Origin: Epulopiscium sp. Nele67-Bin004
GTDB lineage: Bacteria; Bacillota_A; Clostridia; Lachnospirales; Cellulosilyticaceae
Length of the DNA stretch: 9,093 bases
Assembly: GCA_002007315.1 (NCBI GenBank)
Contig: LNZQ01000152.1
Location: 1-9,093 of the forward strand
Direction: 5' to 3'
The notes under the pieces were generated by a model. That model saw nothing but the letters and a program-made list of their open reading frames with translations. It made no database searches and was not told the DNA's origin. Position 1 is the stretch's first letter, and every line of letters starts with the position of its first letter. Shown one piece after another: positions 1-6,064 of the stretch. Made by a program: the position numbers and the translations under genes.

Positions 1-1700
1 ATGTGTAATGAAACCTAGTTTACTACTCCTCTCTCCTACTAACAGAGAGGATTTCTCATCCCTGATTAGTGAGCTTCGAGCTGACGTTAATGCTCTGTAG
101 AGGTCGTGGAATTTCCCAAACTGAAGATGCCTCAATACTGCACAAATTAACACAAAAAATCTTACTCATATATTAACTGTGTTAAAAACCCCAAAAGTTA
201 CAATTACATGAAACAAGACTGATGTAATCACTTGAAAAAGTTTAAATCAGGATTTCATTCAACAAAGTTTTCAGTGTCAGTCTGTATTTGTTAGTCTTTA
301 ACCTTTTAAACACATTTTCACTGCAGTCACAACTAGTTGCTCTCTAACTTTCTGCACAGACGGGAGCAGGAGGGAAGCACCTGTCGGCATGGATGCCATG
401 AATACGTCAAGTAATATTTTTAATGATGAGTAAGGCTTGCTGTCATGCTGATTTAAGCACATTATAAATATCTTGTTGACCAGTTAGATTGCTGGTCGTA
501 AGTACTTGTGATATATTTGTAACACATGTACTGTCTAAACATTATTCTCTGAAGCTTGTCCAGCGCAACATCCGCAATAATCTGCACAAATAGTTCAACT
601 ACTTTGCCTGACTATTCACAGTGCAGATGATCATTCCACTTACTTTCTGTCCAAATGTGTTTAGTTCATCATTCACTGTGAACTAGGACTGGTTATGGAA
701 ATATTTGCAGTGAGCAACACAACAATTCTGGCAGCTTAAATAGTCCACGACAATGGTAAAGGCTGCATTAGTTGTTGCTGAAAGTGGAGTAGAGTCAGGT
801 CATAAAGTTACTTCAGAATCAGCCCAAGTTCAGTTTTTTAAAATTTTATTTTCTATGTATTTGGCCTTTTGTTCACACACAAACACAGCTTTAGGTCACT
901 AAAAACAGATCTGTTGGAAAACATGTTCAGTGTTGAAGAAACTCATTTTTTTAGGTGTTGATGTTCGAACAGAGAAAATTCTTTGGCTCCTTTGTTTTCA
1001 TTATCCTTGTTTGTATTTGCTTTCACGCCGCTGGTTTTACATAAACAGCCTCAAAAAACAACTTGTCTTCATTTGTAACCTTGCAGTACAGAACAATCTG
1101 AGAAATGCTTTGTTTTTATTGTTCATCTTGTCAGATTTCAGCTCTAAATATTGATGAAATGTCTCTTTACAACAAGGCTGTTCAGAAGAATGAAGTCGCT
1201 GCTGTGTCGTCGCCAAAGCAAAAATCGATTGTGATTCTAATCTTAACAGTTAATACTGGTGCTTTCAATTCTAGGACTAAAGGTTTTTACTTTCTCTCTT
1301 TTGTTCAGGTGTTATGATATTATATTTTTCCACACAAGTGGGATGAGAGTATGGGGATCAGTCTTATGTCTGTTAATGACCCCCCAACTCAAAAAGCATT
1401 TTTCTTAAATGTATGTCTCCCAAGTGTCAAATCTTGACTTGTATGTGTCACTTATGATGTGTTTTAACATTCCTCTGCTGAAGGGGGCAATGTCTGCACG
1501 CTTTACAACAGTGTGAGATTCAAATGACTGCAGGCAAAAGCAAATCGGCAAAACCCGGCAAAAAAAACCTCTGACACCTTCAATTCAGAGCAGACTGATT
1601 GATACAAAGAGTGAGAGTTTACGTTAGCACAACTGCTAACACTGCCACTGCCAGTCACAAGCCAATAAGCCAACGTGTGAAGTTTTGGGCAAAAACACAG
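1..1700. other. Eukaryote-like non-coding DNA, no gene seen
   Basis: No open frame longer than about 76 codons occurs here on the plus strand, and none of the translations resembles a protein I recognise. None has a plausible ribosome binding site. Base composition is more balanced than in the rest of the window, CG dinucleotides look sparse, and the texture (TTAGC/GCTAAC words near 1625-1640, pyrimidine-rich tracts ending in AG) is like vertebrate intergenic or intronic DNA, perhaps fish. No tRNA, rRNA, bacterial promoter/operon structure, simple repeat or recognisable retroelement was seen. The call rests on composition and absence of coding, not on a homology match, so the exact source is unknown. 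Confidence 0.7.
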
Positions 1701-1765
1701 ATTAAAATGTGCTTTTATTATCTATCCGATGTGCATCAAATTGTGGTTTTTTTGTTTGCAGAAAT
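1690..1765. other. Junction between eukaryote-like and bacterial DNA
   Basis: Composition and coding density change abruptly in this interval. To the left there is no coding. To the right the minus strand is open without a stop from 1704 to 2295 and encodes a recognisable nuclease-like domain. The exact breakpoint is uncertain: the last dozen or so residues of the minus-strand frame, and a pyrimidine tract followed by GCAG at about 1745-1760, could belong to either side. No inverted repeat, target duplication or integrase-like site marks the join. This favours an assembly or ligation chimera over a programmed insertion. Confidence 0.6.
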
Positions 1766-2290
1766 TCCTTTGAATTATCCAATATTTCATCTTTTATATC
1801 ATATGTATAAATCAGATAGTGGCAATTAACTTCTAACTTTTTATGCTCAATGCAAATATCTTGATCGCTATCTTCTATTAACAATAAATTATCTTGACTG
1901 TTATATTGATTCTTTTTATCTTTCTTATATTTTTCATATTCAGGCATATTTATTACCCCCCAATGTTCCCATATTATTGTGATATTATTATCTAAGTGCA
2001 GTGTGAAATCTGGTTTAAATGTTCTTTCTTTATTTAGAGTATACTGTTGCTCATATGAATATGGTAAACCCCAACTATACAGTATATTTGCAATCAAAGC
2101 TTCAGATTTGGAAATAACAAATTCAGATATCCCCTCCTCCGTTATACCTCTTACTGTTTTATATTTACGAGCTAAATTATATTCCGAGGGAATTCTTTTC
2201 TTATTCGTTTTGTCATATGTATTATTACAGCTTATTATATTCACTAAATCTTCAACAACTATACATACATTGTCTGATGTAATTTTTTTT
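1702..2290 (-). pseudogene. PD-(D/E)XK-like nuclease domain fragment, truncated
   Basis: This is a minus-strand frame of about 196 residues. Its core has a S-K-S-E-A-L-I-A-N-I-L-Y helix, then Y-x-Y-E, then K-P-D-F-T and, 13 residues on, a W-E-H-W-G strand followed by a Tyr/Lys-rich helix. That order (E, then PDF, then EH-G) is typical of a PD-(D/E)XK-like domain that I associate with the C-termini of some bacterial helicases and nucleases; E65, D96 and E110 are the candidate active-site residues, counting from the TTG codon. The only start in frame is that TTG, which lies inside the transposon's terminal repeat directly after an in-frame TAG, so the true N-terminus is missing. The other end runs into the eukaryote-like DNA and stops at 1702, so the C-terminus is also doubtful. 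I infer a gene broken on both sides and not functional as shown. The fold is fairly secure; the parent protein is not. Confidence 0.6.
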
Positions 2291-2317
2291 GGCAACTATA
2301 TATTTATTGACCCTATA
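2291..2317 (+). repeat. Left terminal inverted repeat (IRL)
   Basis: Twenty-seven bases beginning GGCAACTATATA and ending TATTGACCCTATA. The sequence matches the reverse complement of 5679-5705 at 25 of 27 positions, the differences being TT against CC at positions 13-14. It is the presumed transposase binding and cleavage site, and its first base abuts a run of eight T's. Confidence 0.9.
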
Positions 2318-2346
2318 AAATAAATTAAAAATATTTGTTAATATAC

Positions 2347-2375
2347 TTGACAGACCTATCAATATGTATTATACT
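2347..2375 (+). promoter_or_regulatory. Sigma70-type promoter for the transposase
   Basis: TTGACA at 2347-2352 is followed after 17 bases by TATACT at 2370-2375, a near-consensus sigma70 promoter lying 29 bases inside the left terminal repeat. Transcription would start near 2382, giving a very short leader that contains the AGAGAGG ribosome binding site (2385-2391) before the transposase ATG at 2398. It would drive the whole three-gene element. Confidence 0.75.
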
Positions 2376-2397
2376 TAATATATAAGAGAGGTTTTTT

Positions 2398-3303
2398 ATG
2401 TTACAAAATTTTAAAAGTTTATTAGAATTAACAGAATACTTCAAAAGTGAAAAAGATTGTCAAGAATATTTTTCCCATATTCGTTGGAATGGAAAACCTG
2501 TTTGCCCTTACTGTCAACACAATAAGGTTTATACTATGTCTGATAATAGATATAAATGTTCTTGCTGTGGCAATAAGTTTACTGTTAAAGTCGGTACAAT
2601 ATTTGAAAATTCTAAAATATCTCTCAAAAAATGGTTTGTTGCTATTTTCTTATTGTCAACAACTAAAAAAGGCATATCATCTATTCAATTATCTAAAGAA
2701 CTAGGTATAACTCAAAAATCTGCTTGGTATATGATACATAGAATTAGAGAGGCTGTTATTGGAGAATCCCAAAATAAGCTAAATGGAATTATAGAAGTAG
2801 ACGAAACTTATATCGGTGGTAAAGAAAGCAATAAGCATAATTCTAAAAAACAAAATTTAGGTCGTGGTGTAGTTGGAAAAGAAATTGTTTTAGGCATGGT
2901 TCAAAGAGGTGGTAATGTTAGAGCATTTCATATTGATGATACTAAATCAACAACACTTGAAAGATTTGTAAAAGATAATGTTGCTGTTGAATCAATCGTA
3001 TTTACTGATGAACATAAAGGGTATGCTCAATTAGTATATCCTCATTATATTGTAAAACATTCACACAATCAATATGTAAGTGGGGATGTTCACACAAACA
3101 CAATAGAGGGATTTTGGAGCTTAGTAAAAAGAAGTGTTGTAGGAATATATCATTATATCAGTCCTAAACATCTCAATAGATACTTACAAGAATTTACTCA
3201 TAGATATAATCATAAAACAGATAAACCTAGTATAATCATGAACTCTATACTGAAAAACAGTATTGGTAAAAGATTACCTTATTCTGTGTTAATCGGGGAG
3301 TAA
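2398..3303 (+). CDS. IS1595-family (ISXO2-like) transposase
   Basis: This 301-residue transposase should cut and join the ends of the surrounding element. An N-terminal zinc ribbon is shown by C36-x2-C39 and C54-x2-C57. A helix-turn-helix-like stretch follows at about 92-118 (S-x-x-Q-L-S-K-E-L-G-I-T-Q-K-S-A-W). The catalytic domain begins with V-D-E-T-Y-I-G-G (D135), then F-T-D-E-H-K-G-Y (D204), then H-T-N-T-I-E-G-F-W-S-x-V-K-R, where N234 and K244 fit the DDNK pattern of this family and E237 is the alternative third acid. The C-terminal Y-L-x-E-F-x-x-R-Y-N signature is also typical. Length is normal and the frame is intact, so it is probably active. The ATG at 2398 is chosen because AGAGAGG sits 6 bases upstream behind a good promoter. 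The next gene starts one base after its stop. Confidence 0.93.
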   Translation: MLQNFKSLLELTEYFKSEKDCQEYFSHIRWNGKPVCPYCQHNKVYTMSDNRYKCSCCGNKFTVKVGTIFENSKISLKKWFVAIFLLSTTKKGISSIQLSKELGITQKSAWYMIHRIREAVIGESQNKLNGIIEVDETYIGGKESNKHNSKKQNLGRGVVGKEIVLGMVQRGGNVRAFHIDDTKSTTLERFVKDNVAVESIVFTDEHKGYAQLVYPHYIVKHSHNQYVSGDVHTNTIEGFWSLVKRSVVGIYHYISPKHLNRYLQEFTHRYNHKTDKPSIIMNSILKNSIGKRLPYSVLIGE

Positions 3304-3304
3304 T

Positions 3305-4264
3305 ATGGGTAAAGAAAATTTTAGAATTACAAAAGAGTTTAATACAGCATTAAACGACATAGCAAATTACAATCCTAGTAATAAAATTCAAGTCAATAAA
3401 CCTATCATACCAAAATATGAGGGTATTCTCAATCTTGCTGGAGTAGATACAACTTGTTATGTTACAGAAAGCGGAATAAGAGTTTTAGCCTCAAGACGAT
3501 TACAAGACGTTATGAAAGTTGCAGATGATTCAGATTCTTCAGGAAGTAGATGGGGCCGCTTTTTAAGGTTTCAATGGTTTCAATCCTTGCTAGACCAAGA
3601 TTTCAATAGGGCCGCACTTGAACCTATTGAAATGAGAGTAGGCAATAGAAAAATAGTAGGATATAGAGCTGAATTAATACCTGAAATATGTGAAGTTATA
3701 TTAAAGGCAAGAGATGAGGAGAAACTAACAACCGCAAGGCAACTTATCATTGCAAAACAATGTGAAATTTTAGTGCGGTCTTTAGCTAAAGTTGGAATCA
3801 TAGCCCTTGTAGATGAGGCAACAGGTTATCAATATGATAGAAAGCACGACGCATTAAGATATATATTAGCACAATATATCGATGAGGGACTTCGTGAATG
3901 GATTAAAACGTTTCCTGATGAGTTTTTTAATCAATTAGATAGATTGTATGATAACGAAGATACAAAGCCTAATGCACGTCCAAAATATTATGGTAAATTT
4001 ATCAACCAATATATATATGAGCCTATTGAAAAGGGAATTGTAAAAGAAGAACTTAATAAGCTTAATATTACTGATACAGGGGAAAGAAAAGCTAGATTTC
4101 ATCAATGGCTTACAGAGTTTGGAAAAGTCCAATTAAAAACACAAATAATCCGAGTATTGGCAATAATGGAAGTATCTGATTCACTTGAAAAGTTTAAGAG
4201 TACGGTACGAAAGCAAAAAGATTTAAATACTTATCATAAGTTATTATTTGCCGATACTGAATAA
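3305..4264 (+). CDS. P63C-domain protein, transposon passenger
   Basis: This 319-residue protein carries a P63C domain at about 168-265. The recognisable segments are D-E-A-T-G-Y-Q near 170, W-I-K-T-F-P-D-E-F-F near 199-208, R-P-K-Y-Y-G-K-F near 225-232 and H-Q-W-L-T near 266-270. P63C proteins are known from phages and bacterial genomes, and the domain has no established function that I know of. The N-terminal part, with V-T-E-S-G-I-R-V-L-A-S-R-R near 53-65, resembles the N-terminal region of other P63C proteins. No signal peptide or membrane segment is seen, so it is probably cytoplasmic. Its ATG lies one base after the transposase stop, and its GGGGAG ribosome binding site (3295-3300) is inside the transposase gene, which implies translational coupling. 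I infer an accessory or regulatory role in the element, without direct evidence. Confidence 0.85.
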   Translation: MGKENFRITKEFNTALNDIANYNPSNKIQVNKPIIPKYEGILNLAGVDTTCYVTESGIRVLASRRLQDVMKVADDSDSSGSRWGRFLRFQWFQSLLDQDFNRAALEPIEMRVGNRKIVGYRAELIPEICEVILKARDEEKLTTARQLIIAKQCEILVRSLAKVGIIALVDEATGYQYDRKHDALRYILAQYIDEGLREWIKTFPDEFFNQLDRLYDNEDTKPNARPKYYGKFINQYIYEPIEKGIVKEELNKLNITDTGERKARFHQWLTEFGKVQLKTQIIRVLAIMEVSDSLEKFKSTVRKQKDLNTYHKLLFADTE

Positions 4265-4267
4265 AAC

Positions 4268-4295
4268 TTGACAAATACGAAAAGGTGTGTATAAT
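4268..4295 (+). promoter_or_regulatory. Consensus promoter abutting the methyltransferase ATG
   Basis: TTGACA (4268-4273), 16 bases, then TATAAT (4290-4295): a perfect pair of sigma70 hexamers with slightly short spacing. The -10 box is immediately followed by the ATG at 4296, so transcripts from it would begin near 4302, within the GACA tract and downstream of that ATG. Only read-through from the transposase promoter would include the ATG and its AAGGTG site. Whether this promoter is real or a chance match in AT-rich DNA cannot be told from sequence. Confidence 0.5.
4282..4287 (+). promoter_or_regulatory. Ribosome binding site for the GACA-tract ATG
   Basis: AAGGTG lies 8 bases before the ATG at 4296, a good Shine-Dalgarno position. 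It is the main reason to place the methyltransferase start at this ATG, ahead of the repeat tract, and not at the in-frame TTG at 4538, which has no such site and would remove the catalytic DPPF motif. Confidence 0.65.
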
Positions 4296-5671
4296 ATGAC
4301 AGACAGACAGACAGACAGACAAGTCAACGTCAATCAACTATTCAAAACAGGTCTATATTCTGCGGAGATAATATAGACATTCTCAAGGGGTTTAACGATA
4401 ACTCAATAGACCTTATCTATCTTGACCCTCCATTCAATAAGAATCAAAATTTCTTTGGAATTATTGGTAGCAGTAGTGAGGGAGCAAGTTTTAAAGATTA
4501 TTGGAATGTTGATGATATTAAAAACATAGAAATAATTTTGCTTGAATCAGAGCATAAAGAATTGCATGATTTTTTAAAACTTGTAGGAAGTATAGGGGAT
4601 AAAAGCAATAAATACTATCTTACTTATATAGCTTTGCGTTTGCTAGAAATGAAGCGTATACTCAAAGATACAGGTTCTATTTATTTTCATTGCGATAGCA
4701 CTATAGGGCATTACATAAAACTGCTTATGGATGTTATTTTCGGACATAAGAATTTTAGAAATGATATTGTTTGGGAACGCAGTCCTGTTAAAGGAGGAAA
4801 AGCCTCATCCAAACAATTTGGTAAAAATATTGATAATATTCTTTTTTACACAAAAACCGACAACTACTATTATAATCAAGTATATAAACCTTATGATTTA
4901 AATTCTAAGCATAATAAATTCAAACACATAGATTCTAATGGGAGGATTTATAGTCGTTATACCCCTTTAGGTAATTATAGTCAAGAAAGTATTGATAAAT
5001 TTGAGTCGCAGGGGCGTATTTACACTACTAAAAACGGTAAAAAACAATTAATCCGCTATCTTGATGAAACAAAAGGGCTTGCTTTAGGTACAGTGTGGTA
5101 CGATATAAAACCCATAAATCAAGTTGGTGGCGAACGCACAGGGTATGCAACTCAAAAACCTGTACCATTAATAGAACGTATTATTCAAGCCTCATGCTCT
5201 CAAGACGGTATTGTTTTAGACCCATTTTGTGGGTGTGCGACTACTTGTGTCGCCGCTGAAAAACTGGGTAGAGAATGGATAGGGATTGACATAAGTGAGA
5301 ATGCTTATAGGCTTGTAAAACAACGACTAGAAAGCGAGATAGAATCTAAAAATTCATTATTTGTAAAAGTAGAATATCAAGAAGAACCACCATTAAGAAC
5401 AGACCAAGAAGAGTTATCTAAAAAAGAAAAACAAGAATATAAAAAGTATCTTTATGGACATCAACAAAGTATTTGTAACGGTTGTAAGGTATCATTTCAA
5501 ATTAATAATCTTACAATAGACCACATCTACCCTCAAGCAAAAGGTGGGTCAGATTCTAAAGAGAATCTACAATTATTATGTCATAATTGTAATAATATAA
5601 AAGGGGATAGACCGATGTCGTATTTAATATCAAAAATCAACAATAATAAAGATATTAAATTTAGATTTTAA
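4296..5671 (+). CDS. Phase-variable DNA methyltransferase-HNH fusion (phase OFF)
   Basis: The frame in which motifs are conserved encodes a beta-class N6-adenine/N4-cytosine methyltransferase. F-C-G-D-N precedes motif IV D-P-P-F (4424-4435). T-Q-K-P follows at 5150-5161 and the AdoMet motif I D-P-F-C-G-C-A-T-T at 5219-5245. A C-terminal HNH domain comes after a charged linker: C-x2-C (5474-5485), D-H at 5519-5524, then C-x2-C (5579-5590) and N-N-I-K-G-D-R. One polypeptide thus has potential methylation and cleavage activities. The ATG at 4296 opens six GACA repeats but is out of frame with these motifs and meets TAG at 4374-4376. The motif frame has a TAA at 4292-4294 and no ATG, GTG or TTG before 4538, past DPPF. 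One more repeat, or two fewer, would restore a 459-residue protein. This is the classic design of phase-variable Mod genes. An indel error in the tract is the alternative. Confidence 0.88.
4298..4321 (+). repeat. GACA tetranucleotide tract, six copies
   Basis: Six perfect tandem GACA units begin with the G of the ATG at 4296 and are followed by AGTC. Each gain or loss of a unit by slipped-strand mispairing shifts the reading frame by one base. Counting from the ATG, 4, 7 or 10 units put the methyltransferase motifs in frame; 5 or 6 do not. The tract lies exactly where contingency repeats sit in phase-variable mod genes of other bacteria. Confidence 0.92.
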
Positions 5672-5678
5672 AGCAGAA

Positions 5679-5705
5679 TATAGGGTCAATAGGTATATAG
5701 TTGCC
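5679..5705 (-). repeat. Right terminal inverted repeat (IRR)
   Basis: Reverse complement of the left terminal repeat at 25 of 27 positions, ending in GTTGCC at the outer edge. It starts 7 bases after the methyltransferase stop codon. The bases outside it (TAAATTTC) do not match those outside the left end. Confidence 0.9.
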
Positions 5706-5773
5706 TAAATTTCTGTAGTCTGTGAAAACAGCCTGCATTTTATCTTATGCTTTGAAATAAAGGATAGGATTAT

Positions 5774-5830
5774 TCATCGTGGATAATTCTTTTTTGTTTT
5801 AAAAGCGTGTGGACTTGCTTGTTTCTTCAT
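5774..5830 (-). CDS. Tiny basic minus-strand ORF (18 aa), uncertain
   Basis: An 18-codon frame starts at the ATG at 5830-5828 and ends in TGA at 5776-5774. The peptide is very basic (five lysines and one arginine) and has no membrane segment. AGGGAG lies about 7 bases upstream on the minus strand, a good ribosome binding site, and sits inside the stem of the large inverted repeat 5831-5894. Possible identities are a leader peptide, a type I toxin-like peptide, the start of a decayed gene, or chance. It does not match any toxin I know, including Helicobacter AapA peptides. Confidence 0.22.
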   Translation of the reverse strand: MKKQASPHAFKTKKNYPR

Positions 5831-5894
5831 AACTTATCTCCCTAAGGTGATACAATAACACTCATAGTGTTTGTATATCTAGGGAGTATAAGTT
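5831..5894 (-). repeat. Long imperfect hairpin over a ribosome binding site
   Basis: The outer arms 5831-5844 and 5880-5894 pair over 14 bases with one bulge (AACTTATCTCCCTA against TAGGGAGTATAAGTT). Inside, TACA (5851-5854) pairs with TGTA (5872-5875) and AACACT (5857-5862) with AGTGTT (5866-5871) around a CAT loop. No T-run follows on either strand, so it is not an ordinary terminator. Read on the minus strand, the 3' arm ends immediately before an ATG and contains the AGGGAG site, so folding would hide the start of the 18-residue ORF. It may equally be a protein-binding or recombination site. Confidence 0.65.
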
Positions 5895-5932
5895 ATTAGA
5901 TAAAATAATGGCTATTAGTCTACGAAGATAGT

Positions 5933-5968
5933 AAGCAAATACAAATGCTATGAGTATTTTATTTGCTT
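5933..5968. repeat. Hairpin with 9-bp stem
   Basis: AAGCAAATA (5933-5941) pairs with TATTTGCTT (5960-5968) around an 18-base loop. It lies between the large inverted repeat and the terminator at 5982-6014. Together they suggest a folded RNA transcribed on the plus strand and ending near 6014; no expression evidence is available. Confidence 0.45.
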
Positions 5969-5981
5969 TATCTCCAAACCC

Positions 5982-6014
5982 AAGCCCGTAGTATTTGTGT
6001 ACTGCGGGCTTTTT
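5982..6014 (+). terminator. Rho-independent terminator
   Basis: AAGCCCGTAGTA (5982-5993) pairs with TACTGCGGGCTT (6000-6011), eleven Watson-Crick pairs and one A-G mismatch, with a six-base loop and a run of T's to 6014. It would stop plus-strand transcripts leaving the transposon or starting in the intergenic region before they reach the gene at 6065. Confidence 0.85.
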
Positions 6015-6064
6015 CATGCTTAAAAACTAATTACAAATATAAATTCATTTAAAGGAGAAATATT

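Larger units (their letters stand above)
2291..5705 (+). mobile_element. IS1595/ISXO2-type transposon with passenger genes
   Basis: Near-perfect 27-bp terminal inverted repeats, both starting GGCAACTATATA at the outer edge, enclose three co-directional genes: an IS1595-family transposase, a P63C-domain protein and a methyltransferase-HNH fusion. IS1595-family elements are known to include members that carry passenger genes, so the arrangement fits. The element is compact: the transposase starts 80 bases inside the left repeat, and the methyltransferase stop lies 7 bases before the right repeat. The family usually makes 8-bp target duplications. Here the flanks differ (eight T's on the left, TAAATTTC on the right), so no duplication is present. 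That points to rearrangement after insertion, or to joining of two different copies in assembly. No terminator lies inside the right end, so transcription may run out of the element. Confidence 0.85.
5706..6064. other. Structured intergenic region beside the transposon
   Basis: About 360 bases separate the transposon end from the next gene. The region holds a tiny minus-strand ORF (5774-5830), a long inverted repeat (5831-5894), a second hairpin (5933-5968) and an intrinsic terminator (5982-6014), listed separately. A TATAAA at 6038-6043 could be the -10 box of the gene at 6065; no clear -35 accompanies it. The stretch 5706-5773 shows nothing recognisable, and no continuation of the broken minus-strand gene from the other side of the transposon is evident. 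Confidence 0.6.

Noticed and set aside
930..1317. Two overlapping plus-strand ORFs of 70-74 codons in the eukaryote-like part
   Set aside because: No ribosome binding site, no recognisable product, low-complexity hydrophobic translation and surrounding non-coding texture; such lengths are expected by chance.
2293..2295. TTG start codon for the minus-strand nuclease fragment
   Set aside because: The codon lies in the transposon terminal repeat and directly follows an in-frame TAG, so it is not the native start.
1979..2323. Plus-strand ORF of 114 codons
   Set aside because: It is opposite the nuclease-domain fragment, whose motifs are clear, and it runs across the transposon terminal repeat; its translation resembles nothing.
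4538..5671. Methyltransferase starting at TTG 4538
   Set aside because: This start would drop FCGDN and the catalytic DPPF motif, which are encoded in the same open frame upstream, and no ribosome binding site precedes it.
5661..5738. Short minus-strand ORF reading through the right terminal repeat
   Set aside because: About 26 codons, no ribosome binding site, and half of it is terminal repeat; most likely chance.
5831..5968. CRISPR array
   Set aside because: The repeated pieces here are inverted arms of hairpins, not regularly spaced direct repeats, and no cas gene is nearby.
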